From contig NZ_JACEZS010000020.1 in assembly GCF_014042365.1 (NCBI RefSeq), forward strand, positions 1-64,000: 64,000 nucleotides of DNA, written 5' to 3'. Below are positions 36,127 to 43,988 of this stretch, piece by piece. Under the pieces are notes generated by a model that saw only the letters and a list, made by a program, of their open reading frames with translations, searched no databases and was not told the DNA's origin. This DNA is from Rugamonas fusca. Lineage in GTDB: Bacteria > Pseudomonadota > Gammaproteobacteria > Burkholderiales > Burkholderiaceae_D. Every line of letters starts with the position of its first letter. Position 1 is the first letter of the stretch. The position numbers and the translations under genes were made by a program.

Positions 36127-37084
36127 TCCGCAACTGAATAAACACGGCGAACTCCAGCACCTGTTGACGATCGAGGGCTTGCCCAAGTCCATCATCAACC
36201 ACATCCTGGACACGGCCTCCTCCTTCGTCGGCATCTCCGACCGCGACGTCAAGAAGGTGCCGCTGATGCGCGGCAAATCCGTTTTCAACCTGTTCTTTGA
36301 AAACTCCACGCGCACCCGCACCACCTTCGAGATCGCCTCCAAGCGCCTGTCGGCCGACGTGATCAACCTGAACATCCAGGCTTCCTCGACCAGCAAGGGC
36401 GAGTCCTTGCTCGACACCATCGACAACCTGTCGGCCATGCACGCCGACATGTTCGTGGTGCGCCACGCGCAATCGGGCGCGCCCTACCTGATCGCCAAGC
36501 ACCTGATCGACACGCGCCAGCCGCACGTGCACGTGGTGAACGCCGGCGACGGCCGCCACGCGCACCCGACCCAGGGCTTGCTGGACATGTACACCATCCG
36601 CCACTACAAGCAGGACTTCACCAACCTGACGGTGGCCATCGTGGGCGACATCCTGCACAGCCGCGTGGCCCGGTCCGACATCCACGCCCTGACCACGCTG
36701 GGCGTGCCCGAAGTGCGCGCCATCGGCCCGCACACGCTGCTGCCCGGTGGCCTGGAGCAGATGGGCGTGCGCACCTTCACCAACATGGAGGAAGGCTTGA
36801 AGGGCGTGGACGTGATCATCATGCTGCGCCTGCAGAACGAGCGCATGAGCGGGGCGCTGCTGCCGTCGGCCCAGGAATACTTCAAGAGCTACGGCCTGAC
36901 GCCGGAGCGGCTGGCGCTGGCCAAGCCGGACGCCATCGTCATGCACCCCGGTCCCATGAACCGCGGGGTGGAGATCGACTCGGCCGTGGCCGACGGCCCG
37001 CAGGCGGTGATCCTGCCGCAGGTGACGTTCGGGATCGCGGTACGGATGGCAGTGATGAGCATTTTGGCAGGAACCCAAGCATGA
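36110..37084 (+). CDS. pyrB: Aspartate carbamoyltransferase catalytic subunit
   Basis: A 324-residue ATCase, condensing aspartate and carbamoyl phosphate in pyrimidine synthesis. The carbamoyl-phosphate motif is FENSTRTRTTFE; the second site residues are in VRHAQSGAP and GDGRHAHPTQGLLD. There is no pyrI regulatory gene; the following gene encodes a dihydroorotase-like partner, as in class A ATCases of pseudomonads and Burkholderiales. Start ATG 36110 or 36119; both overlap the pyrR end. Confidence 0.96.
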   Translation: MTTMLNPQLNKHGELQHLLTIEGLPKSIINHILDTASSFVGISDRDVKKVPLMRGKSVFNLFFENSTRTRTTFEIASKRLSADVINLNIQASSTSKGESLLDTIDNLSAMHADMFVVRHAQSGAPYLIAKHLIDTRQPHVHVVNAGDGRHAHPTQGLLDMYTIRHYKQDFTNLTVAIVGDILHSRVARSDIHALTTLGVPEVRAIGPHTLLPGGLEQMGVRTFTNMEEGLKGVDVIIMLRLQNERMSGALLPSAQEYFKSYGLTPERLALAKPDAIVMHPGPMNRGVEIDSAVADGPQAVILPQVTFGIAVRMAVMSILAGTQA

Positions 37085-38391
37085 AATTACATATCAAGAA
37101 CGGCCACCTGATCGACCCGGCCAACGGCATCGACGCCATCAACGACCTGTACATCGCCGCCGGCAAGGTGGTGGCGGTGGGCAAAGCGCCGGACGGCTTC
37201 GTGGCCGAGCGCACCATCGACGCCACCGGCCTGGTGGTGGCGCCCGGCCTGGTGGACCTGTCGGCCCGCTTGCGCGAACCGGGCTACGAATACAAGGCCA
37301 CGCTGGCATCGGAACTGCAGGCGGCCATGCAGGGCGGCGTCACCAGTCTGGTGTGCCCGCCCGACACCGACCCCGTGCTCGATGAGCCGGGCCTGGTGGA
37401 AATGCTCAAGCACCGCGCCAAGACCCTGAACCAGGCCCACGTGCACCCGCTGGGCGCGTTGACGGTGGGCCTGAAAGGCGAAGCGCTGACCGAGATGGCC
37501 GAGCTGACGGAATCGGGCTGCATCGGTTTCTCGCAGGCCGAGGAAACCATCCTCGACACCAACGTGCTGCTGCGCGCGCTGCAGTACGCCAAGACCTTCG
37601 GCTACACCGTGTGGCTGCGGCCGCAGGACGCCCACATCGGCCGCGGCGGCATCGCCGCCAGCGGCCCGCTGGCGTCGCGCCTGGGCTTGTCGGGCGTGCC
37701 CGTGATGGCCGAGACCATCGCCCTGCATACGATCTTCGAACTGATGCGCGCTACGGGCGCCCGCGTGCACCTGTGCCGCATCTCCTCGGCCGCCGGCCTG
37801 GAACTGATCCGCGCCGCCAAGCGCGAAGGCTTGCCCGTCACCTGCGACGTGGGCGCCCACCACGCGCACCTGACGGACGCCGACATCGGCTTCTTCGACC
37901 CCAATGCGCGCGTCACGCCGCCATTCCGCAGCCAGCGCGACCGCGACGCGATCCGCGCCGGCCTGTTTGACGGCACCATCGATGCCCTGTGCTCGGACCA
38001 CACGCCGGTCGATGACGATGAAAAGCTGCTGCCGTTCGGCGAAGCGTCGCCTGGCGCCACGGGCCTGGAACTGCTGCTGTCGCTGGCCATCAAGTGGGCC
38101 GACGACTACGCGGCCGGCCAGCCCGACGGCGGCGTGCGTCCGCTGGCGCGGGCCGTGGCCAAGGTGACGGCCGACGCGGCCCGCGTGGCCGGCCTGGACT
38201 GCGGTACCCTGAGCGTGGGCAGCGCGGCCGACCTGTGCCTGTTCGACCCGACGGCGCGCTGGACCGTGAACGCCAATGCGCTGGCCAGCCAGGGCAAGCA
38301 CACGCCCTTCCTCGGCTACGAACTGGCCGGACAGGTGCAGGCCACCATCGTGGCCGGCCATGTGGCTTACCAGCGTGGCGGGGCGCGCTGA
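37081..38391 (+). CDS. pyrC': Dihydroorotase-like protein, probably non-catalytic (PyrC')
   Basis: A 436-residue amidohydrolase-fold homologue of class I dihydroorotase, coupled to pyrB by an ATGA overlap. The metal-binding HxHxR of active enzymes is replaced by DLSARLREPG (S61 and R63 in place of the two His). Downstream ligand positions also differ: WLRPQD (R180) and HLCRIS (R233) replace His-containing motifs. D306 in CSDHTP is kept. This fits the inactive PyrC'/PyrX scaffold that holds ATCase in its dodecameric form in pseudomonads. A catalytic PyrC would then be encoded elsewhere. Confidence 0.9.
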   Translation: MKLHIKNGHLIDPANGIDAINDLYIAAGKVVAVGKAPDGFVAERTIDATGLVVAPGLVDLSARLREPGYEYKATLASELQAAMQGGVTSLVCPPDTDPVLDEPGLVEMLKHRAKTLNQAHVHPLGALTVGLKGEALTEMAELTESGCIGFSQAEETILDTNVLLRALQYAKTFGYTVWLRPQDAHIGRGGIAASGPLASRLGLSGVPVMAETIALHTIFELMRATGARVHLCRISSAAGLELIRAAKREGLPVTCDVGAHHAHLTDADIGFFDPNARVTPPFRSQRDRDAIRAGLFDGTIDALCSDHTPVDDDEKLLPFGEASPGATGLELLLSLAIKWADDYAAGQPDGGVRPLARAVAKVTADAARVAGLDCGTLSVGSAADLCLFDPTARWTVNANALASQGKHTPFLGYELAGQVQATIVAGHVAYQRGGAR

Positions 38392-38418
38392 CAAAATTGG
38401 GGACGTACCCCAATATTG
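38392..38418. repeat. GGGGACGTACCCC-type short inverted repeat
   Basis: Arms CAAAATTGGGG and CCCCAATATTG (one mismatch in 11) around loop ACGTA. Its centre matches the core of the repeats at 40381-40480 and 57910-58013. It begins at the base after the pyrC' stop. Confidence 0.75.
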
Positions 38419-38426
38419 TGAGTAAG

Positions 38427-38456
38427 AACGCCGGCTTGCAAGCCGGCGTTTTTGTT
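38427..38456. terminator. Intrinsic terminator between pyrC' and PEP-CTERM gene
   Basis: A perfect 22-bp palindrome (arm ACGCCGGCTTG at 38428-38438, partner to 38449) followed by a TTTTTGTTT run on the plus strand. It ends the algH-ruvX-pyrRBC' transcript. On the minus strand the stem is followed by TTCTTACTC, so termination of the converging PEP-CTERM gene is also possible but weaker. Confidence 0.85.
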
Positions 38457-38491
38457 TCCAGGGCCGGGCCCGGCCAGGCCCGCGTACCCGC

Positions 38492-39352
38492 TCAGGCCCG
38501 CTTGCGACGCGCGGCCCAGCCCAGCAGCCCCAGTCCGCCCAGCAGCATGGCGTAGGTTTCCGGCTCCGGTACAGCGGACGTGATGCGCGCAGCGCCACTG
38601 TAACCCAGCGGGTCGGACACGGTGGCCTGGACGCCGCCGCACTCATAGGCGCAGCCATCGGGATCGTTCCAGTACGACTGGCTGGTGAGCACATAGCGCA
38701 CGTCGAGCGCCTGGCCGGCGCCCACCTGGCCCAGGTTCAGCGTGCCGTTGTAGGCATCGAGGGTGTAAGTGCCGATGCTGCCCGTGTTGGTGTAATTGCC
38801 GGCGCCGATGTCGGCGCCGCTGGCGCTTTGGTGGAAGCCGGCGCCGTCCTGCGCCAGACCGCGCTCGGTGCGCCAGACAGACACCCCATTGACCAGTACC
38901 TCGGCTGAGAACGTGGCCCGGTAGTCGCGCGTGCTCAGGTCGCCGCTCCAACCGCCCACTTCCAGCTGGCCGTTGGCCAGCGCGAAGTGGAAGGCATAGC
39001 TCTGGCTGGCGGCGCCGTGGTTGATGACCGTGTCGTGCCATACGCTGGTGGCGATGGCCTGGCCGCCGGCACGCAGTCCGGCATTGCTCAGCAGCTCGCC
39101 GTGCTCGTCGGCGCCGGCCGTCACATTCATGTAGGTGCCGTAGCCAGCCTGTGGCGCGCGCGACGGGAAGGCGTTGGTGTCCAGCCAGATGGCGTGGCTG
39201 TCGGCGGCCGCGGCGCTGGCGTCGGCCAGGTCAACGGCATTGGCCAGGCCCAGGTTCTGGTAGCGGATCTGGCCAGCCACGTCGGCCGCGGCGGCGGCGC
39301 CGCACAGGGTCAGGAGGGCGCCGGCACAGGCGATTTTGCATGAGGTCATCAT
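38492..39352 (-). CDS. PEP-CTERM sorting-signal exported protein
   Basis: A 286-residue secreted protein. The N-terminal signal peptide is about 25 residues (MMTSCKIACAGALLTLCGAA). A middle beta-rich region of unknown function follows. The C-terminus has the exosortase sorting signal VPEPETYAMLLGGLGLLGWA then RRKRA. Such proteins are processed by exosortase (EpsH/XrtA) and often belong to extracellular matrix systems. Two adjacent ATGs (39352, 39349) are possible; an upstream ATG at 39391 adds 13 residues and looks less likely. Confidence 0.85.
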   Translation of the reverse strand: MMTSCKIACAGALLTLCGAAAAADVAGQIRYQNLGLANAVDLADASAAAADSHAIWLDTNAFPSRAPQAGYGTYMNVTAGADEHGELLSNAGLRAGGQAIATSVWHDTVINHGAASQSYAFHFALANGQLEVGGWSGDLSTRDYRATFSAEVLVNGVSVWRTERGLAQDGAGFHQSASGADIGAGNYTNTGSIGTYTLDAYNGTLNLGQVGAGQALDVRYVLTSQSYWNDPDGCAYECGGVQATVSDPLGYSGAARITSAVPEPETYAMLLGGLGLLGWAARRKRA

Positions 39353-39570
39353 AGTCTTGGCGGTCTTTGGCAAGTTGAAGAGGAGGGGCATGGCGCGGCC
39401 GCCGTCGTGCGGATGGCGCTGGTTTCCGTATCAATATTGTAATACGATTAATTGCTAATAAGTCATGCAAAATAAATAAAGTCACCAAGCCTGCGACGGC
39501 GCGGACCGGCCGGCTGTTGCGTCGCACGCGCGCCGTACGATGTTTTTCGGCGGCAAGCTGCACATCCCGG

Positions 39571-39576
39571 TAAAAT
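39571..39576 (+). promoter_or_regulatory. Putative -10 box for acyltransferase gene
   Basis: TAAAAT within CCGGTAAAATCCGC, 37 bp before the acyltransferase start, nearly identical in context to the box before mpl (7569). The gap upstream (39392-39612) also holds an AT-rich segment around 39430-39478 with the small palindrome CAATATTG. Confidence 0.35.
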
Positions 39577-39612
39577 CCGCATTCCTGCGGAGCTTGGACT
39601 CCGCGCCTTTTG

Positions 39613-40398
39613 ATGATGCGGTGTGATTTGAAAATCTTGCTAGTGTTCCGCCTGGTGCGGGTGGTGCTTCATATGCTGGCCGGCATGGCGACGTGCGCGC
39701 TGGTCTTTCCGTGGATAGGTGGCGCGGCCCGTAACGGCCATATCCGGCGCTGGTCGCGCGAATTGCTGGCCATGTGCAATGTGACGGTGGAACTGGCGGC
39801 CGATGGCGCGCCCGTGCTGGCCCATGCGATGGTGGTGGCCAACCACGTGTCCTGGCTCGATATCTTCGTCATCAACGCCCTGTATCCGTGCCGTTTCGTG
39901 GCCAAGGCCGAGATCCGCTCCTGGCCGCTGGCCGGCTGGCTGGCGCACCAGGCCGGCACCGTGTTCATCGCGCGCGGCAACCGGCGCGACCTGCGCCACA
40001 TCTTCAAGGGCCTGGTGCACAACCTGCAGGCCGGCGAGCGCGTCGCCTTCTTCCCCGAAGGGACCACGGCGGCCCAGGGCACGCTGCTGCCGTTCCACGC
40101 CAACCTGTTCGAGGCGGCCATCGACGCCGGGGTGCAGGTGCAACCGTTCGCGCTGTCCTACGTGGACGGGGAGGGCGGCGCCCATCCTGCCGTCGATTTC
40201 GTCGGCGAGATGAGTTTTGTGGAAAGCATGATCGCCATCCTCAAGGGCACGCGTGTGCATGCGCGCGTGCATGCGCTGCCGGCGCTGGCCAGCGTGGGCG
40301 CGCACCGGCGCGAGCTGGCCGAAGTGGCCCACCAGGCCGTCGCCAGCGCGCTGGGCATTCCCACCGTCCCCTTCACCCAGGAAAAATCAGGGACGTAA
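39613..40398 (+). CDS. 1-acyl-sn-glycerol-3-phosphate acyltransferase (PlsC family)
   Basis: A 261-residue membrane-associated acyltransferase. A hydrophobic N-terminal segment is followed by motif I NHVSWLDIFV (HX4D) and motif III FFPEGTTA. It should acylate lysophosphatidic acid or a related lysolipid. Three start codons lie together (TTG 39610, ATG 39613, ATG 39616). The last five residues EKSGT and the stop are encoded by a dispersed repeat unit (40381-40398), so the original C-terminus was probably altered by repeat insertion. Confidence 0.88.
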   Translation: MMRCDLKILLVFRLVRVVLHMLAGMATCALVFPWIGGAARNGHIRRWSRELLAMCNVTVELAADGAPVLAHAMVVANHVSWLDIFVINALYPCRFVAKAEIRSWPLAGWLAHQAGTVFIARGNRRDLRHIFKGLVHNLQAGERVAFFPEGTTAAQGTLLPFHANLFEAAIDAGVQVQPFALSYVDGEGGAHPAVDFVGEMSFVESMIAILKGTRVHARVHALPALASVGAHRRELAEVAHQAVASALGIPTVPFTQEKSGT

Positions 40399-40480
40399 CA
40401 CGGTTTTTCCGCACGAACAAATCGGGGACGTACCCCGGTTTTTCTGCATGGGAAAATGGTGTTACGTCCCCGATTTTTTG
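40381..40480. repeat. Compound REP-like inverted repeat between plsC-like gene and apaH
   Basis: Three related units. Unit 1 (plus sense, AAAAATCAGGGACGTAACAC, 40382-40401) ends the acyltransferase gene. Unit 2 (AAATCGGGGACGTACCCCGG, 40419-40438) is internal. Unit 3 (reverse sense, GTGTTACGTCCCCGATTTTT, 40460-40479) ends apaH. Units 1 and 3 are complementary with one mismatch over 20 bp and can form a long hairpin around unit 2. It lies exactly between convergent genes. Confidence 0.9.
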
Positions 40481-41328
40481 AGGCCGCCGTGCTGCTGGTA
40501 GCATGGGCAGTCTTCCTGCAGCACGGCGTGGTCGTCCAGGCAGATGGCCGTGAGCTGGCCGCCCCACACGCAGCCACTGTCGAGGCCGATCAAATGGGGC
40601 CGGCGCAGCAGACCCAGCGCGGACCAGTGGCCGAATACGACCGTGTGGTCGGCGCTGCGCCGGCCCGGCACCTCGAACCACGGCATCAGGCCCGAGCCCG
40701 GATCGGCCGTGCCGCTTTCCTTGAGCTTGAAATCCATCACCCCGTCGGCCGTGCAGAAACGCAGCCGCGTCATGGCGTTGATCACGCAGCGCAGGCGGTC
40801 GGCGCCGCGCAGACCGTCGTCCCAGCGCTCCGGCTGGTTGCCGTACATGTGCGCCAGGAAGGCGGGCAGGTCGGGGCCGCGCAGCATGGCGGCCACTTCA
40901 TCGGCCAGCGCCAGCGCCTGTGCCGCGCTCCATTGCGGCAGCAAGCCCGCGTGCACCAGCAGGTGGCCTTCGGCCCGCAGCATCAGCGGCCGGCGGCGTA
41001 GCCAGTCGATCAGTTCCTCGCGGTCGGGCGCGCAGAGGATAGGGGCCAGCGTGTCGCTGTCGTGCTCGGGGCGGATGCCGTGGGCCACGGCCAGCAAATG
41101 CAGGTCGTGGTTGCCCAGCACGCTGTTGACGCGGCCATCGCTGGCCTCGCACAGGGCTTTCACGTGGCGCAGCGTGGCCAGCGAGTCGGGGCCGCGATTG
41201 ATCAGGTCGCCCGCGAACAGGATGGACGGCGATTCGGCCGCGTCCGCTTCGCGGCTGGCGATGCGCGCCAGCAGGGCCACGGTCTGTTCGTGGCAGCCTT
41301 GTAAATCGCCGATGACATAGGTTTTCAT
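40462..41328 (-). CDS. apaH: Symmetrical bis(5'-nucleosyl)-tetraphosphatase
   Basis: A 288-residue calcineurin-like phosphoesterase that hydrolyses Ap4A to two ADP. Metal-site motifs in order: VIGDLQGC, AGDLINRGPDS, LGNHD, and HAGLLPQW; later HTVVFGHW. ATG at 41328 (MKTYVIGDLQG) is the family start; an upstream in-frame extension is not conserved. The last residues KKSGT and the TAA are encoded by repeat unit 3 of the 40381-40480 element. Confidence 0.95.
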   Translation of the reverse strand: MKTYVIGDLQGCHEQTVALLARIASREADAAESPSILFAGDLINRGPDSLATLRHVKALCEASDGRVNSVLGNHDLHLLAVAHGIRPEHDSDTLAPILCAPDREELIDWLRRRPLMLRAEGHLLVHAGLLPQWSAAQALALADEVAAMLRGPDLPAFLAHMYGNQPERWDDGLRGADRLRCVINAMTRLRFCTADGVMDFKLKESGTADPGSGLMPWFEVPGRRSADHTVVFGHWSALGLLRRPHLIGLDSGCVWGGQLTAICLDDHAVLQEDCPCYQQHGGLKKSGT

Positions 41329-41423
41329 GGTGGTGTTTTGCTGATCGTTGTAGGGCGGGTTCAACTATGCTGCTATCTAGCGGCGGGCCTGTAAATTTTG
41401 CCCGGTGACCCCCGAGTTTCACA

Positions 41424-41429
41424 TAAAAT
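41424..41429 (+). promoter_or_regulatory. Putative -10 box for rfbBACD operon
   Basis: TAAAAT in the context CACATAAAATCA, 45 bp before the rfbB start and within the divergent gap to apaH. A weak TTGCCC at 41399-41404 with a 19-bp spacer could be the -35. Confidence 0.35.
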
Positions 41430-41473
41430 CATGCTCATGACTAATGTGGTGCTCAGCACAGGATAACAACCCG

Positions 41474-42547
41474 ATGATATTTGTGACAGGCGGTGCCGGC
41501 TTCATCGGCTCAAACTTCGTACTGGACTGGCTGGCGCAATCGGATGAGCCCGTCCTCAATTATGACAAGCTGACCTACGCGGGCAACCTCAACAACCTGG
41601 CCTCGCTCAAGCAAGACAGCCGCCACGTGTTCGTGCGCGGCGACATCTGCGACCAGGCCCAGGTGGAAGCGCTGCTGCAACAGTACCGGCCGCGCGCCAT
41701 CGTGCATTTCGCGGCCGAGTCGCACGTGGACCGTTCCATCCACGGCCCCGGCGCCTTCATCCAGACCAACATCAACGGCACCTTCAGCCTGCTCGAAGCG
41801 GCCCGCGCCTACTGGGGCGCCCTGGAAGGGGAGCAGAAGGCGGCGTTCCGCTTCCTGCACGTGTCCACCGACGAGGTGTACGGCACGCTGGGCCCGGACG
41901 ATGCGCCGTTCAGCGAGACCACGGCCTACGCGCCCAACAGCCCGTATTCCGCCTCCAAGGCCGCGTCCGACCACCTGGTGCGTTCCTACCACCATACCTA
42001 TGGCTTGCCGACGCTGACCACCAACTGCTCCAACAACTACGGCCCCTACCATTTCCCGGAAAAGCTGATCCCGCTGATCATCGCCAACGCCCAGGCCGGC
42101 AAGCCCTTGCCCATCTACGGCGATGGCCTGCAGGTGCGCGACTGGCTGTATGTGAGCGACCACTGCGCCGCCATCCGCCGCGTGCTGGCGGCCGGCCGCC
42201 TGGGCGAGACCTACAACGTGGGCGGCTGGAACGAGATGACCAACCTGGACGTGGTCCATACGCTGTGCGACATGCTGGACCGCCTCAAGCCGCGCGCGGA
42301 CGGGGGCAGCTACCGGACCCAGATCACCTACGTCAAGGACCGCCCCGGCCACGACCGCCGCTACGCCATCGACGCGCGCAAGCTCGAGCGCGAGCTGGGC
42401 TGGAAGCCGGCCGAGACCTTCCAGAGCGGCATCGCCAAGACCGTGCAATGGTATCTCGATCACCAGGACTGGGTGGCCGACGTGCAATCGGGCAGCTACG
42501 CGAGCTGGGTGGCAACCAATTACTTCAACCGTGAGAGCGTCCAATGA
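41474..42547 (+). CDS. rfbB: dTDP-glucose 4,6-dehydratase
   Basis: A 357-residue extended short-chain dehydrogenase that converts dTDP-glucose to dTDP-4-keto-6-deoxyglucose. NAD loop is TGGAGFIGSNF. The catalytic STDEVYG (Asp-Glu) and YSASKAASDH (YxxxK) motifs are present. ATG at 41474 (MIFVTGGAG) is the family start. First of four overlapping dTDP-L-rhamnose genes; its stop overlaps rfbA (ATGA). Confidence 0.97.
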   Translation: MIFVTGGAGFIGSNFVLDWLAQSDEPVLNYDKLTYAGNLNNLASLKQDSRHVFVRGDICDQAQVEALLQQYRPRAIVHFAAESHVDRSIHGPGAFIQTNINGTFSLLEAARAYWGALEGEQKAAFRFLHVSTDEVYGTLGPDDAPFSETTAYAPNSPYSASKAASDHLVRSYHHTYGLPTLTTNCSNNYGPYHFPEKLIPLIIANAQAGKPLPIYGDGLQVRDWLYVSDHCAAIRRVLAAGRLGETYNVGGWNEMTNLDVVHTLCDMLDRLKPRADGGSYRTQITYVKDRPGHDRRYAIDARKLERELGWKPAETFQSGIAKTVQWYLDHQDWVADVQSGSYASWVATNYFNRESVQ

Positions 42548-43446
42548 GCGATCCCATCCACGACCGCAAAGGCATCATCCTGGCTGGCGGCTCCGGCACC
42601 CGGCTCTATCCGGTGACGATGAGCGTCTCGAAGCAGCTGCTGCCCATCTACGACAAGCCGATGATCTACCATCCGCTGACCACGCTGATGCTGGCCGGCA
42701 TGCGCGACATCCTCATCATCTCCACGCCGCAGGACACGCCCCGTTTCCAGGACTTGCTGGGCGACGGCAGCCAGTGGGGCATCCGCCTGCAATACGCGGT
42801 GCAGCCATCGCCGGACGGGCTGGCGCAGGCGTTCATCATCGGCAAGGAATTCGTCGGCGACGCGCCGTCGGCCCTGATCCTGGGCGATAACATCTACTAC
42901 GGCAACGACCTGGACGCGCTGCTGCGCCACGCAGCCAGCCGCAGCGAGGGCGCCACCGTGTTCGCCTACCACGTCACCGATCCCGAACGTTATGGCGTGG
43001 TGGAGTTCGATGGCGAGCGGCGCGCCGTCAGCATCGAAGAAAAGCCGCTGCAACCGAAGTCCAACTACGCCGTCACGGGCCTGTATTTCTACGACCGCCA
43101 GGTGTGCGACATCGCGGCCAAGATCAAGCCGTCCGCGCGCGGCGAGCTGGAAATCACGGACGTGAACCGGGCCTACCTGGACGCGGGCCAGCTCAACGTG
43201 GAAGTGATGGGGCGCGGCATGGCCTGGCTCGACACGGGCACCCATGAATCGCTGCTCGACGCGTCGCAGTTCATCGCCACCATCGAACGGCGCCAGGGCT
43301 TGAAAGTGGCATGCCCGGAGGAGATCGCTTACCGCAAGGGCTATATCGACGCGGCCCAGCTGCGCCGCCTGGCCGAGCCGCTGAAGAAAAACCAGTACGG
43401 CCAGTATCTGCTGCAAATTCTTGAAGACAAGGTGATCCCACGATGA
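42544..43446 (+). CDS. rfbA: Glucose-1-phosphate thymidylyltransferase
   Basis: A 300-residue nucleotidyltransferase making dTDP-glucose from dTTP and glucose-1-phosphate. N-terminal signature LAGGSGTRLYPVT, metal Asp in LGDNIYYG, and the EEKP and GMAWLDTGTHESLLDA blocks. ATG overlaps rfbB stop and its own stop overlaps rfbC, so the operon is translationally coupled. It supplies the first intermediate for L-rhamnose in LPS or exopolysaccharide. Confidence 0.97.
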   Translation: MSDPIHDRKGIILAGGSGTRLYPVTMSVSKQLLPIYDKPMIYHPLTTLMLAGMRDILIISTPQDTPRFQDLLGDGSQWGIRLQYAVQPSPDGLAQAFIIGKEFVGDAPSALILGDNIYYGNDLDALLRHAASRSEGATVFAYHVTDPERYGVVEFDGERRAVSIEEKPLQPKSNYAVTGLYFYDRQVCDIAAKIKPSARGELEITDVNRAYLDAGQLNVEVMGRGMAWLDTGTHESLLDASQFIATIERRQGLKVACPEEIAYRKGYIDAAQLRRLAEPLKKNQYGQYLLQILEDKVIPR

Positions 43447-43988
43447 ATGTCATGACCACCCCGCTGGAGGGATTGCTGGTGCTGGAGCCGCGCGTGTTCG
43501 GCGATGACCGCGGTTTTTTCTTTGAAAGTTTCAACGCGCGCCGCTTTGCCGAGCTGACGGGCGTGACGGCCCCGTTCGTGCAGGATAACCATTCCCGTTC
43601 GGCCCGCAACGTGCTGCGCGGCCTGCATTACCAGATCCAGCAAGCCCAGGGCAAGCTGGTGCGCGTGACGGCCGGCGCCGTGTTCGACGTGGCCGTGGAC
43701 TTGCGCAAGAGCTCGCCCACTTTCGGCCAGTGGTACGGGCTGGAACTGTCGGCCGAGAACAAGCGCCAGTTGTGGATACCGGCCGGTTTCGCGCATGGCT
43801 TCGTGGTGACCAGCGAGGCCGCCGAATTCCTCTACAAGACCACCGACTACTGGGCGCCGGAATACGAGCGCAGCATCCTGTGGAACGATCCGGCCATCGG
43901 CATCACGTGGCCGCTGGAGGGGGCGCCGCTGCTGTCGGGCAAGGACCAGGCTGGCAAGCTGCTGGCCGATGCGGAAGTGTACCCATGA
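43443..43988 (+). CDS. rfbC: dTDP-4-dehydrorhamnose 3,5-epimerase
   Basis: A 181-residue cupin-fold epimerase. Substrate motifs are DDRGFFFESFN, the catalytic His in VLRGLHYQ, and IPAGFAHGFVV. The Tyr region KTTDYWAPEYERSI is intact. ATG at 43443 overlaps the rfbA stop; the rfbD ATG overlaps its own stop. Confidence 0.97.
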   Translation: MNVMTTPLEGLLVLEPRVFGDDRGFFFESFNARRFAELTGVTAPFVQDNHSRSARNVLRGLHYQIQQAQGKLVRVTAGAVFDVAVDLRKSSPTFGQWYGLELSAENKRQLWIPAGFAHGFVVTSEAAEFLYKTTDYWAPEYERSILWNDPAIGITWPLEGAPLLSGKDQAGKLLADAEVYP

